Part shown: one piece after another, positions 25,936-36,996 of the stretch | How positions within the stretch are numbered: position 1 is the stretch's first letter | Layout of the letters: every line of letters starts with the position of its first letter | Source of the DNA: Lichenostomus cassidix | Taxonomy: Eukaryota; Chordata; Aves; Passeriformes; Meliphagidae | Length of the DNA stretch: 64,000 bases | NCBI GenBank assembly: GCA_008360975.2 | Contig: VLJF02000047.1 | Coordinates: 1,926,169-1,990,168 of the forward strand | Direction: 5' to 3' | Made by a program: the position numbers and the translations under genes | The notes under the pieces: generated by a model | What the model saw: the letters and a program-made list of their open reading frames with translations, nothing else | What the model was told of the DNA's origin: nothing | Databases searched by the model: none

Positions 25936-26660
25936 GACCGTTCTTGTAACAGATTGCTGATGTTCCCCTTAGCTCATGCGTTGATGTTTGGCGTTCTTTT
26001 TTGTAGTAGACTAAGAGAGAGAACTGCCTGGTGACAGCAGGAACTTCCGAGATGTCAAGGAGGTGTTCTTTGTCACCAGACACGGATTCACATCCCTGGA
26101 TGTCTAAGGGATAAGTCAAGCACTATTACTCACAGAGGGGATGGAAGCCGGGTGCCAGGCCAGGACTTGCCGGGAGGGATTGTTGTATTAGCTTTGGACG
26201 TGGGGATGTCCAAAAAAGGGCCCCTTAGGTCACGTAAAGGGAGAGCCTGACTTCTGATGACGACGCAGAGTTGCGCAGGGCAGGGCGGTCCTGGTGTGTG
26301 TCGCATCGCTTGTCTACCGTGCGTTCCCTGTCTTTTGTGTGTCTTGCGTTGCATATCTTTTGCCTCACCCCTTTGAGGGGATTATCTAAAAGGCCAGGCC
26401 ATCCTTACCATCTCTGATCTCCGTGTTCCTTGGCTTGGCGCCGATATCTTTGAACCTTCAATGCCCGAGCTCAGGTGTGCATCAGAATCTCTGCATCTCT
26501 TTAGAAGCATCGAGTCGGAAGCCTTTTACAGCCTTGTTCTAAGCCGTATCGACAGCTGTACATGGCAGTGATCCATTATAGCAGGCTAGGACTTGTAAGG
26601 GTGTGTGGTCAGAATCTTGTCCCTATCTTCGTGATTCACGGGCTTCCATCTTTGCCATTT
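25936..26660 (+). repeat. Diverged tandem duplication, unit 2
   Basis: Second unit of the pair, with CTCATGCGTTGA at 25,973, TTTTTTGTAG before ACTAAG, AGGCCAGGACTTGCCG near 26,158 and TTGTAAGGGTGTGTGG near 26,593. The units have diverged by many substitutions and small indels, so the duplication is old and far predates the split between the two inverted-repeat arms. Confidence 0.7.
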
Positions 26661-26847
26661 TGGCGAGCTTTTCGTAATGTGATCACGTTAGCATCTTCTG
26701 CCGGGGTTTTTTGGGCCTGGTTAGCTCACCATCAGTCTCACCTGGGCCATCTCATTCCTCATCTTCTCGATCATTGCAGTCATCTCACAGAGAGTTTTCT
26801 CTCATTGTCGTGTCCCCTTGTTGCACATCCTGTCTAATGTCTCTTTG

Positions 26848-26877
26848 TGTCTCTGTGTGTATGTGTGTGTGTTTGTT
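26848..26877. repeat. Interrupted (TG)n microsatellite
   Basis: A TG-rich run interrupted by TATG. The mirrored locus at 49,909-49,934 is a longer, purer CA run, so the two arms differ in repeat length here. Confidence 0.85.
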
Positions 26878-26879
26878 TG

Positions 26880-29035
26880 GCCTGGAGCTGCAAGTACAGA
26901 TGTGATGTACTTCGATCAGATATGGGAGGTTGTAGTTTTTCAGTGTTTCAACGTGGTTTTTGGCACTTGAGAAACGATTCACCGAAGATCCCCATCTGTA
27001 TCTGTGCTGGGAATGGTGAAAGTGCGGTGTTCCCAGTTATGGCGTGGGTGGCTGTTGTGGTGACGCCAGGTCAGGGCTTCCACTCTATCCCAAAGAGCGC
27101 CTACCTCCAGCCTGTGTGTCCCCTCAAAAGCAGGTACTGACTGTGTGCCTGTCCCCTCCAGCTCCTCAGCCCATGTGGCCTGTGGCCTGTGTCCTGTCAT
27201 GGCCACCCTGAGCCCAAAGAGGCCCATGTGGTGCTCCCAGGCTTGTCACTTCCTCCTGGGATTGCTGTGGTACCCCCTGCTCTGCCTAATGTTACCCTCT
27301 GAAGCAGGGGCATCCCTCTGCCTCAGGAATGTCCGTCTGATGTGCCACAAATGAGGGGCACCCTGTAGTGTAGGTCTGCACGGGGGTCCCTCCTGCCTTC
27401 CCCGGTCTCCTGGCAGGAAGGATACCGCAAAGCGCTGACCCCCCGCAACAGCATAAAAGGTCCTAGTTTCACTAAGCAGCCTGACATCCCCCAGCCATCA
27501 GCAGAGGCAAGCTGAGACCAGACCACTTGTTTGGCAAGAAGTTGCCAGAACCTTTCTCTCTTCCCCATATTCCCTATGATCATGGCGTGGTCCCTGTGAG
27601 AAAGTCAGGGGATTAGTGAAGGAATCAGGGGCTTCCTTGTTGAAGAGGAGCCTAGCCCCTTCCAATGGCTGCAGACCAGGGGGGTCACTTGGATCCAAAT
27701 ATTCCAGCACTGGGGCCACAGCAGCACCTAGCTCTGGACCTTCTCCTGCCATCTGGGAGTCTCTGTCATCCTCCAGCACTGACACCCTGAGCGTGGACCC
27801 CCAGAACCACATGAGGGCATTTGGAGGAGTCACGGTGGCGCCCCCTTCCTGCCCCCAGCCTGATGCCCATGCTGGTACCTGCCACATTCATTGTCCTGGC
27901 AGAGCCTCGGTGGGTCTGGACAGCACGCTGGCACCAAACATGTCCTCCCCCAAAACGGGGTGTCCCACACTTTGAAGTGAGAGCAAGAAGCTGGAGATGC
28001 TGGGAGAGGCAGTGGGAGTACTGGAAGGGAGAAAGGTGTGGGAGGCAGAGCCGGGACACAGGAGGAGATGTCACAGAGACACGGGGATATGGGGAGGGGG
28101 TGCACAGCTTGAGGGGATTGCCCATGTTGTCACCCCCGGGGGTGTGAGAGTTTGTCCAGGGTGGGATGGGGCTGTAGTGGTGAACCCCAAGTGAGATGGG
28201 GGTGATCCCATGGGACGTGGGCAGAGTCCCAGCTTGTCTGGCTACCCCATCCATTGTTAACGCAGCATGGCAGTAGAGCCCAATGTCAGCCCAAGACAGG
28301 TGTGGCCCCCCCTTCCCCATTGCAGAGTCCCACGCAAACCTTATAAAATCGGGAGCGCACGTCTAGACCTGACAGCTGTGCTGGTGCCCAGGGCAGAACT
28401 TGGCATCACGGGGCCGAGGGTGTTGTGGAGGGGCTGGGGGGCCCTGGCCCCTCAGCTCTATCCAAGGATGACTGAGAGATGCTCGGGGCAGGGCCTGATC
28501 CAGCCCCCTGTGCCCCAGAGTCCCACCTAAAATAAAAAAAATGTAGAGTAAGCATTTTTATTGCGGGCAAGTGCCTGTCAACATAGTGGTGAAGATTGTG
28601 TAGAGCCCCTGTGCTGTCAGACACTCCCCAAGATCTGTCTTCCAGGTAGAGAGAAGGGCATGTGGCTGCCATCATTGTTTTGGGCAAAGAACAGTTTTTA
28701 GCTGGTTATCGGTTTTGCATCCTTTGATATCATTGCTGCAATATTTGTTTATATTTGGTGCCCTGAACAAGCACTTCCAGCTGTCATGCTGGGTAGTGAA
28801 AAATTAAAATCAATGCAAAGAAATTATTTCTATGATTGATACCAATATAGCTTGCTGTCCCTAATCCCACCAAACAGGTTTCTACAAAGGTTCAAATGGT
28901 CAGGTTTTCCCTTTCACAAAGCCCTACTGAAGTGAGTGAGGTAACACACATGTGATGTACTGTATCTTCTGTGTTGTTATTAAGCCTTGCCAGATGGTTT
29001 TGATTAGGTCAAGTTGCATTTGCAAGTGTGTCCAT
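26880..29035. other. GC-richer single-copy DNA without a supported gene
   Basis: Between about 27,150 and 28,530 the DNA is GC-rich and overlapping ORFs exist on both strands (the longest is on minus at 27,766-28,320). None shows a domain or motif I recognise, and mirror conservation is uninformative because whole arms are duplicated. Real exons cannot be excluded. 28,530-29,035 is AT-richer and featureless to my reading. Confidence 0.45.
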
Positions 29036-29300
29036 GACAGGAGGGTGGAGATGTTTCCAACCTGTGGAAAAGAGCCATTGTTCCATGCCAGGTGCCCAGA
29101 GCCAAATGTGGGATTCTGCATCCTAAAATTGTGAAAATGGCAGTATTTCTGCCAGACTAAAGCTGCCAGGAACTAGGCCTGTGGTTGGCCTTGGAGTCCT
29201 GGGATCCTTGTCCAAACTCTGTGCAAGGCTGTAGGGTGGAAATATTTCCTACCTGTTGAAAGGAGACACCAGTTAAAGCCAGGTTCTGTTTTGGGATGAG
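29036..29300 (+). repeat. Short diverged tandem duplication
   Basis: Two related segments about 188 bp apart share AGGGTGGAGATGTTTCC (near 29,042) against AGGGTGGAAATATTTCC (near 29,233), then ACCTGTGGAAA against ACCTGTTGAAA, and GCCAGGT plus TGGGAT blocks. This is another old local duplication. Confidence 0.6.
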
Positions 29301-30418
29301 TGAGCAGCAGGAAGAGGGAGAGAGAACACGCTGCTGATCCATCAGGGAAACCTTTCCAGGTAAGATATGTCAGAGTCCTATTTTAAAGACTCAATATACC
29401 CCCTGTTTCTTACGGCAAGTAAGAAAAATAGCTCTATGGTGTGCTCCTGCTAAGTTCTAAACAAATGAGCAGTGAAGCTGCTGACATTTAAACTGAAGTG
29501 CTTTCAGCAGGCCTTGAGAAGGATCCCATCAGACTGCAGTGTATTTGGATAACCTAATACAACCAGTGTGCTGACCAGAGATGTGCTAAATGCACCAAGG
29601 AAAGCAAAGTGTTGCTCAGGTGTTTTGGTCACAGCAACGTGAGTTAAACCACACAGAACACTTCCAGCAGAAGCGTGGCCTGGGCTGCTCGCACATTGAG
29701 ACTGAATGATTATACAACCGCTACCTCCGAACTCTTTCTTTGAGCCTCTTCCTTGCTTCCCTCTGACCTGGCTGACTGGAACAGCACGTGGAACAGATAC
29801 TGACAAGCACCCGCCATCTGAGCTGTGCAGCGCTTCCTACTCAGGCTGAGCTAAACCCTCTGAACCGTCTCGCAGTGTGTCACGTAGGGCACAGGGGAGG
29901 AAGGGGAATGCAGTTATCCTTCCCTCCCCAGAATGAGACATGAGCTTCCTTGAAGATGGCATTTAAAGGATCAGTAAAGCTGTATTTTTTTTCTTAGGCC
30001 ATTTCAAATTTCTGTACGTGGACATTTCAGGAGGTGCAATTCAGTAAGGCTCTCAGAACTGAGCCACATGAATCAGGTTTAATGCTAAAGTGAATTTCAG
30101 TAGGCTGTGCATGGGTTAAACAGCCTACGTACAGGAAAAATATATGTTCAGGTCTAAGGCTGAATGTGTTATTTAGTGTCCAGTATTTAATAAAAAATTT
30201 GGAAAAATGTTTTGAGATCAGCAGAGCCAAATTTGTAATCTAAGAAGCGGTAGCACCATCATCCAAACCCCCTAAGTTTTTAACAGTTTAAAGTGATGCT
30301 GGATTGAAATAGATACAGGCTTGATGTGCCAATTTTTCTATCTATTCAGCCAGATTTTAAAAACATGGAAAATGTTCTCCGAGGTAAAGTACTTCATGAA
30401 CTTTTTCTTTCTACCCAG
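29301..30418. other. Single-copy AT-rich DNA
   Basis: A strong donor-like CCAG|GTAAGA occurs at about 29,358 after a short open stretch. Otherwise no coding signal is visible up to the acceptor-like site at 30,418. Confidence 0.4.
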
Positions 30419-30516
30419 ACCTGGAAGTTTGTACAGCGCCAGACCGGCATCTTCTGGCTGGATTCTGTGACATGGTGACCAAGATGGAGAAGCAGCACTT
30501 CACAAGTCCTTCCTGA
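30419..30516 (+). CDS. Candidate terminal exon (31 codons)
   Basis: A strong acceptor-like sequence (CTTTTTCTTTCTACCCAG) ends at 30,418. It is followed by an open frame from 30,421 that starts LEVCTAPDRHLLAGF and ends SPS at a TGA (30,514-30,516). A poly-A signal AATAAA lies about 105 bases downstream at 30,622. The amino-acid composition is protein-like, but I recognise no family and cannot identify the upstream exon; the donor-like site at 29,358 is one option. The right arm has one amino-acid-changing difference (CGG to CAG). The spacing and order fit a 3' terminal exon, but chance remains likely. Confidence 0.22.
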
Positions 30517-30621
30517 GCACTGGCAATTGCAGTCTTTTAAATTTGTTGTCCATTTATGATTGTCATCTTCCAGTCAGTAAGAAAAGTATCAGGATGTAAG
30601 GAATTTAGGGAATGAAATGGA

Positions 30622-30627
30622 AATAAA
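30622..30627 (+). terminator. Possible poly-A signal AATAAA
   Basis: A canonical AATAAA lies about 105 bases after the stop codon of the candidate terminal exon. It is AT-rich by context and could be fortuitous. Confidence 0.25.
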
Positions 30628-30832
30628 ATAGAAGGGGGATGAAAGCAAAAGGCCAGTGGTAAATATTCTGTGGGAAACTGTGCCTATGCATGAAAGAGAG
30701 AAAGAAGCAGCAGTTTCCTGAATGAAGTCAGAGAAGACAATTCCCAGTGCCTACTTCTAGCTGAGTGTGCACATTTACTATGATGTAACAGAGCAATTGT
30801 AATTCCCAGGACCCTGCTTTGCAAATGAAGAA

Positions 30833-31023
30833 ATGTCCCAAAAGCTCGAAATCCAGGTTTTAAATTTTGATCAGGCGCTTAAAGTACTCACCCGTAGCGC
30901 GGGGTCCCGATTTGTTCCGTACAAAAGATGGCGGCGGCCGGAAAAGCACAGGCGCGCCCATTAATATGGCGGCGCCCGTTTCGCACATGCGCGGTGCACT
31001 GGACTACCAAAATGGCGGCCGCG
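30833..31023 (+). promoter_or_regulatory. CpG-rich promoter-like segment, copy 1
   Basis: This segment is duplicated at 31,261-31,445 with an offset of 428 bp. It contains exact YY1 consensus sites (AANATGGCGGC) at 30,925-30,935, 30,963-30,973 and 31,009-31,019, a GCGCGGGGTCCCGA block, and an NRF1-like CGCACATGCGCG near 30,982. There is no TATA box. YY1/NRF1-type CpG-island promoters of housekeeping genes look like this, but no downstream gene is identified. Confidence 0.6.
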
Positions 31024-31260
31024 AAGTCCTGACCCCGAAAACGGCGATTCGGCTGCTTGGCGGGCTTCCCCGGCGCTGCGGACAGGTGCGGAGTGGTCTT
31101 TGGGGCGGGTGTGCGCGCTGCGGTTCGGCGGGGCCGCCATTTTGTCCCGAAAGCGATCGGCAAATTCCGGTTTTTTCCCACCGCTCGCGCGGTTGCCGCC
31201 GCCCGTGGGCGACGCGGACAGTATAGAGGACGCCCCTGCAGCTGTTTGCTGAGTGCATAA
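31024..31260. promoter_or_regulatory. CpG-rich core between the duplicated segments
   Basis: CpG-dense sequence with a minus-strand YY1 consensus (GCCGCCATTTT) at 31,134-31,144 and several GCGC and CGCG words. With + sites on one side and a minus site here, initiation could occur in both directions. Confidence 0.5.
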
Positions 31261-31445
31261 ATGTCCCAAAAGCGCGAAATACGAGTTTTTAATTTCGATC
31301 AGGCGCATAAAGTAGTCACCTATAGCGCGGGGTCCTGATTTGTTCCGTACAAAAGATGGCGGCGGCCGGAAAAGCAAAGGCGCGTCCATTAATATGGCGG
31401 CGCCCCTATTTCGCACATGCGCAGTGCACTGGACTACCAAAATGG
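31261..31445 (+). promoter_or_regulatory. CpG-rich promoter-like segment, copy 2
   Basis: Second copy of 30,833-31,023, with the AAGATGGCGGC and AATATGGCGGC sites kept and the same NRF1-like word. Its end, ACTACCAAAATGGCG, is also the start of the 47-bp array, so the array probably grew from the end of this duplicated promoter segment. Confidence 0.6.
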
Positions 31446-31849
31446 CGTCGGCATCGTTCGCACATGCGCAGTGCAGTAAACTACCAAAATGGCGTCGGCA
31501 TCATTCGCACATGCGCAGTGCAGTGAACTACCAAAATGGCGTCGGCATCATTCGCACATGCGCAGTGCAGTGAACTACCAAAATGGCGTCGGCATCATTC
31601 GCACATGCGCAGTGCAGTGAACTAACAAAATGGCGTCGGCATCATTCGCACATGCGCAGTGCAGTAAACTACAAAAATGGCGTCGGCATCATTCGCACAT
31701 GCGCAGTGCAGTGAACTACCAAAATGGCGTCGGCATCATTCGCACATGCGCAGTGCAGTAAACTAACAAAATGGCGTCGGCATCGTTCGCACATGCGCAG
31801 TGCAGGAAACTACCAAAATGGCGTCGGCATCGTTCGCACATGCGCAGTG
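31434..31849 (+). repeat. 47-bp tandem array of YY1-like and NRF1-like sites
   Basis: Nine near-identical units of 47 bp. Each contains CCAAAATGGCGTCGG (10 of 11 positions of the YY1 consensus) and TCGCACATGCGCAGTGCA (11 of 12 positions of the NRF1 consensus) at fixed spacing. Units differ by single bases (CATCG/CATCA, GTGAAC/GTAAAC, CTACC/CTAAC). The mirrored array in the right arm has eleven units. It could act as a multi-site promoter or enhancer. Confidence 0.85.
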
Positions 31850-32273
31850 TTGCCGAGTTCAAAAAGGGCGGCCGCGGGGTCTTCTCTGAGGCAATATGCG
31901 TCCTCTGTGCCGCCTGAACAAAATGCGGAGTCCGAGGGTGCCACCGCAGCATTTTCCGGGCTTTGCGGGCTTCTGCTGAAGCGTGCGGTGCTGTGGACGG
32001 CGCGTGGGGCTGGCGGGATCCGCGTGTGCCGGGGCGGGCACCGGCGCGGTCGACTATATGGCCCCCCCCCGCCTCTTCCGGTTCCTCAAAAGAGGCCCTC
32101 GGCACGCAGCGTATGGCGGCGGCGGCGGCGGCGGCGACACAGGTCGGAGCGGGGGCGGGGGGGGGCTGACCCGGCGGCCCCCAGCCCGGGGAGGGAGAGC
32201 GGCGCCGCCGGCTCGGGGCCCCGCGGGACACCACTCCCCACGGACCGCTCCGAAAATGGGGTGCCGTCCAGCA
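31850..32273. promoter_or_regulatory. GC-rich CpG-dense segment with a CGG run
   Basis: Very GC-rich DNA with a short GGC/CGG triplet run near 32,115 and G-runs near 32,150-32,165. In the right arm the GACACAGGT-plus-G-rich unit is duplicated. The DNA ends at the retroviral LTR. No gene start could be assigned. Confidence 0.6.
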
Positions 32274-32845
32274 TGATAATCCTTTATCCCCTATCGTTGG
32301 CTTATATGCCAAAAAAAAAAAAAAGTGTAAAAATGTGTAGTCCTATCTCTTTAACTGCACCCAGCCGCAGAAAAAACCGCGAGTTGTTTTGAAAACATTT
32401 TCTCGAAGCCTTGCTCCGGGGGAGGATTCGTCGCCCGGCAGAAATTGCGTGCTGGACAAAGGTCAGGGTGAGCTCTATTCCCGTTTTTTCCATTCTTCTT
32501 CTTTTTCCTCGTTTGGACCCCTTCTCTTCGATCTGCTTTACCACCCGGAGACCCAAAAAAGCCAAAACACAGCAGAGCTCTCCAGAAAGCTCCACCCGGC
32601 CCCGGGTGGGGGGCGAAAAAGAGAAAAACTGCGTCTGAAAAAAAGACTTTTTAATCAAGTTAAATAACTGCCTTTCACCTTGTTTTTTCCCCTTCCCCTG
32701 TGCCTTATAAGGCACTCTGCGTAATTTTATTAAATAAATAATTTTTTCTTCACTTCCGTCTAAAAAATTCTGTTAAAAGTAAAAAAAAAAGTGTCAAAAC
32801 CCTTCACTCTCAAAAAAAAGAAAATCTTATCATTAACCCGCGACA
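32274..32845 (+). mobile_element. Endogenous retrovirus 5' LTR
   Basis: The 572-bp segment starts TGATAATCC and ends CGACA, followed four bases later by the primer binding site. It contains a TATA-like CTTATAAGG near 32,704 and AATAAA at 32,733-32,738, in the order expected for the U3/R region. Its first ~90 bp reappear, edited, at 38,069. Base composition is normal here, with none of the G depletion seen in the body of the element. It stands directly beside the CpG-dense segment. The right-arm copy is 43,829-44,400. Confidence 0.85.
32733..32738 (+). terminator. LTR poly-A signal
   Basis: AATAAA about 27 bases after a TATAA word inside the LTR, the usual retroviral arrangement. Confidence 0.55.
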
Positions 32846-32849
32846 TATT

Positions 32850-32860
32850 TGGCGCCCAAC
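32850..32860 (+). other. Primer binding site, lysine tRNA type
   Basis: TGGCGCCCAAC matches the 3' end complement of tRNA-Lys(1,2), as used by betaretroviruses and many class II endogenous retroviruses. The match becomes imperfect after 11 bases. In the right arm the final C is T. Confidence 0.8.
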
Positions 32861-33300
32861 TTACGGGGCCTTAATTACTTGTTCTACACCTTTTATAAAA
32901 TTAAAAAAAGAAAAAAAAAACCCTAATAATTACATTCTAGTTTTAAACGCTTGATATTAAATTACAACCATCAATAATCACTATGCTGTTTGATAAAAAA
33001 TTATTTAATATAATACTGTTTAGCACATAAATTTATTTCCCTACCAACAAGTAAAAACAATCCTGTCCCTAATGTATAATTTCCACCAATCAGAGACACA
33101 ACTCCAACTTGTTATAGTAATGTGTGTAATACTAACAATCTGTAAAAAAATATGAAAAACAGTTAAAGATGTACATGCTCTGTTAATTTCCTCCTCTAGT
33201 TTTAGTAACCTGTTTTAGAGTTTTATTAATAATATTACCCAACCTGTTAAAAAAGTAGAGTGAAACTTCCTAACTCCTCACCCATCTCTTTCCCTTTAAA
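32861..33300 (+). mobile_element. Unedited 5' leader of the provirus
   Basis: This stretch after the primer binding site still contains ordinary numbers of G on the + strand (for example GTAATGTGTGTAATAC and AGTAGAGTGAAAC). G depletion begins at about 33,300. No open gag start could be made out. Confidence 0.7.
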
Positions 33301-35580
33301 TCTAGTATATCAACTTTTAAAAATATTCAATTTTTCCTAAATGTTAAAAAAAACCATTAACTTAATTATACAAATACTTTACCTAAAAATTTCCATGTAT
33401 ATAATATTCAATTTTACCAAAATAAAAACTAAAAAAAAAAAAACTAAACAAAACCAAACACCTAATCCAAATATAAAAAAAATTAAATAATATAAAATAT
33501 AAAAAAACATAAATAAAACTTTAAAAAAATTCTCTAATCCAATAAACTAAAAATTTCCCCCTAAACAAATCCCAAAACCAACTAAAGTAAAAAATATCTA
33601 AAAAAAAAATACAAAAACAACTACAATACAATATATTAAACCCTAACATATACTTATCATACACTATCAAATATTATAAAACAAAAAATAAAAAACCTAA
33701 ACCAATAACAATTACTCCTATTACAAAAAACAAAAAAACCCAATTTAAAACTAATCACCCAAATAACAATAGGGAGGGACCCTCAAAACCAACAACTAAA
33801 TCAAAAATCATTATTAAATCCATAAATATAAAAAACCTTCACAACCTAAAAAAAATTATATCCAACAAAATAATAAATCTATAATTAATTAATTAATCCA
33901 TCTTTAAAATACTACAAACAATATTACACTTCTAAATCCTACTAAAACAAAACATTTAAAAACTATATCACGTAACCCAAATATCAACCAAACTATACAA
34001 AATAAACCTAACTACAACAACCTCTAAAAATGAACTATCAAAACTACAAAAAAAATACCTACATCCCAACAATCTCTATTCACAACAAACTCAATAAAAA
34101 ACTATAAAACAAAAAATTCAAAGCTTAAAAAAAATAACAATAATAAAAATTATCTTCTCAAAAAACATAACAAACCCAAATCCAATTATAAACCCAAATA
34201 AAATAAAATATACACCTATAATATAACAAAAACCTAAAACTTAAACCATCAAAATATACTTCTACTTTAACCATTATAAAACAAAATAACAAACATAAAA
34301 CTATACATAATATAACAAAAAAACTCCAAACATATACAAATATCATACATAACCCAATAAATACAAAAATCTCAACTATAAAAACAAATCTACAAAAACT
34401 AAAAAATAAAATAAAATAAATCATAAAAAACAATAAAAAAATTTAAAACAACCTTCTCCAAATCTCAACAATACAAACCAAAAATTCTACTACCCCACGC
34501 AAACACTCCTCAGCTATAAAAACTAAATATATCCCTCAACATAAATTATAATATTTCCTATATAACAATAAAAAAAACATAAACAAATAAAATAAACAAC
34601 CCACTGCTATCCTAACACAACAAATACGTAAATTAAAAAAAAAAAAAAACTCAAAAAAAAAACTCCACCAAAAAAAAAATAACTCAATATATCTAATTCC
34701 CTTAAAAAAACCTCTAACACAAATACCCACCATAATTAAAAAAACCCTACCTCTAACCAAATAAAAACCAAAAAAACCCAAATTTTTTAAACAGTATAAA
34801 TTCAATAACCTAACACATCAAAACCACAAAAATACAAAACTTTAATTAACACTAATACACAATACACAATAATACCATCACAACATATAAAAACAAAACC
34901 TATTTCTATTTCCAACATTACAAAAAAATCACAAAACTTAACCCTCATAAAAACTAAAATAAACCTAACTAAAAAAAAATAAAAAAACCATTCCATTATA
35001 ACTAACCCAAAAACTCCATATATTTTAAATATAAACTTCCGCCAAAATAAATATTTCAAAAACCCAAAAAAACTCAAATAAACATTTAAAATAACTACTG
35101 TAAAAACAAAAAACATAAAACAATTAAACACCTTACCTAAACTATCAAAAAACCCATCTACAATAAAACTCCTAAAAAAAAAAACAACAAATACCAATTA
35201 CACCTCAATTATACACCGCCAACAATACCAAACAACTCGTAATACCGTAATTCCCATTCACAAACTAATCCATAAACTAAAAAACCAAAAAATAATCAAC
35301 AAAACCCATTCTTCCTTTAACAACCCCATCTAACCTATACAAAAATCTAAAAAAAAAAAAAAATTAACTATAAACTATCATACCTTAAATAAAATAACTC
35401 CACCTCTAAATACTACTATACCAAACATACTAAAACTCCAATATAAACTAAAATCCAAAGCAACAAAATAATATACTACTATTAACATTACAAATACATT
35501 TTTCTCCATTCCTCTAACAACAAAATACAAACCTCAATTTACTTTCACCTAAAAAAAACATACAATACACCTAAAACAAA

Positions 35581-35684
35581 TTACCCCAAAAATAAAAACA
35601 CAATCCCACCATTTATCATAAACTAATCCAAACTACATTAAAAAAAAAAATAAAACTCCAAAACATTTACAATACATTAATAAC
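35581..35684 (+). pseudogene. pol remnant: reverse-transcriptase core motifs
   Basis: At 35,581 the codons read L-P-Q followed by Lys and a stop where the family has Gly and an aromatic or Met residue. A recognisable H-x-P-T-I segment follows. At 35,673-35,684 the catalytic box reads Tyr-Ile-Asn-Asn in place of Tyr-x-Asp-Asp. Both catalytic Asp codons are changed by G to A, which would abolish polymerase activity. The two motifs are 92 bases apart and so are out of frame with each other, probably through an A-run length change. The A-run itself differs by one base between the arms. Confidence 0.8.
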
Positions 35685-36914
35685 ATCATTATATAAAAAA
35701 ACACAAAAAAAAAAAAAAATCCAAATTCTCCTAAAAACCAATTTCACTATAAAAAAAACAAAATCAAAAAACCTACCAAAAAAATCCAATTCCTAAAAAT
35801 AAAATAACAAAATAAACAACATCAAATTCCTACTAAAATTATCAATAAAATCATCACAATATCCCCCCAACCAACAAAAAAACCCCACAAACTTTCCTAA
35901 AAACTATAAACTTTTAAAAAATACACATCCCTGAGTACAGCCAAATTATAAATCCTCTCTACCTAATTACCCATAAAAAAAATAATTTCCACTAAAACCC
36001 TAAACAACAAACCTTCACTCAAATCAAACAAAAAATTACTCATACAATAACCCTTAACCCAATCAAAACAAAACCAAAAGTAAAAAATGTACTTTACTCT
36101 ACAACTAAAAACCATAACCTATCCTAAAACCTTTAACAAAAATACCTAATAAAACCCAAAACCAACCACTAAAATTTTAAAACCAAAATTACAAAAAATC
36201 TAAAACCAACTACACCCCAACAAAAAAAAAAATCCTAACAACATATAAAAAAATCCAAACTACCTCAAAAATAATTAACACAAAAACACAACTCCTCCTA
36301 ACACCTCAACTACCAATACTAAAATAAATATTTAAAACAAAAATTCCCTCTACTCATCATACCACCAATAGCACATAAAGCAAATAAATTACCCTTATCA
36401 CACAGCGCACCCGTATAAAAAAATCTAAATCACCCTAAAATTTTAAAAATAATTACAAATTAACCTAAAAATAAAAATTTTAATCTAACTAAAAAAAAAA
36501 AACTAAAACAAATAACCCATGCAAAAAAAAACCCCACCATACAACCAACTACCAACAAATAAAACACAGTACACTCTTTTCACTAATAATTCCTATCATC
36601 TTATAAAAACAAAACAAAAATAAAAAACAACTGTATAAAACCCCACACAACAAATTACAAAAACTAAAAAAAAAAAGTAAATCAAGCCAATTCACTAAAC
36701 TCAAAACCATTCAATTAACCCTAAACATTACTAAAAAAAAATAACCAAAACTCTACCTTTATACTAATTCATAAATAATAACCAATACTCTATAAAATTA
36801 ACTAAAAAAATAAAAAAAAAACCTAATTAACAACATAAAAAAAACCAATTTAAACAACTAAAAAATAAAAAAACATCGCTAACCAAACAAAAAAACTACC
36901 TATAAAAATCCACC

Positions 36915-36996
36915 ATATAAACACCCATATCCCCAAAAATCAAACTAATAAAAAACACCAAAACAATAAACAAATAAATCAAACTACAAAAATAAA
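36915..36996 (+). other. 82-bp segment present only in the left arm
   Basis: The left arm has CCACC, then these 82 bases, then AATATCCC. The right arm joins CCACC directly to AATATCCC (about 39,760). The segment is G-free, so it carries the same editing; it is therefore more likely a deletion on the right than an insertion on the left. Confidence 0.8.

Noticed and set aside
27766..28320. Minus-strand ORF of 184 codons and overlapping ORFs on the other strand (mirrored at 48,464-49,018)
   Set aside because: GC-rich, stop-poor DNA opens several frames on both strands. No motif is recognised, and identity in the right arm only reflects duplication of the whole arm.
30888..32312. ORFs through the CpG segment and 47-bp array on both strands
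   Set aside because: The 47-bp unit is not a multiple of three, so frames rotate through the array. Openness comes from GC-rich, CpG-dense composition.
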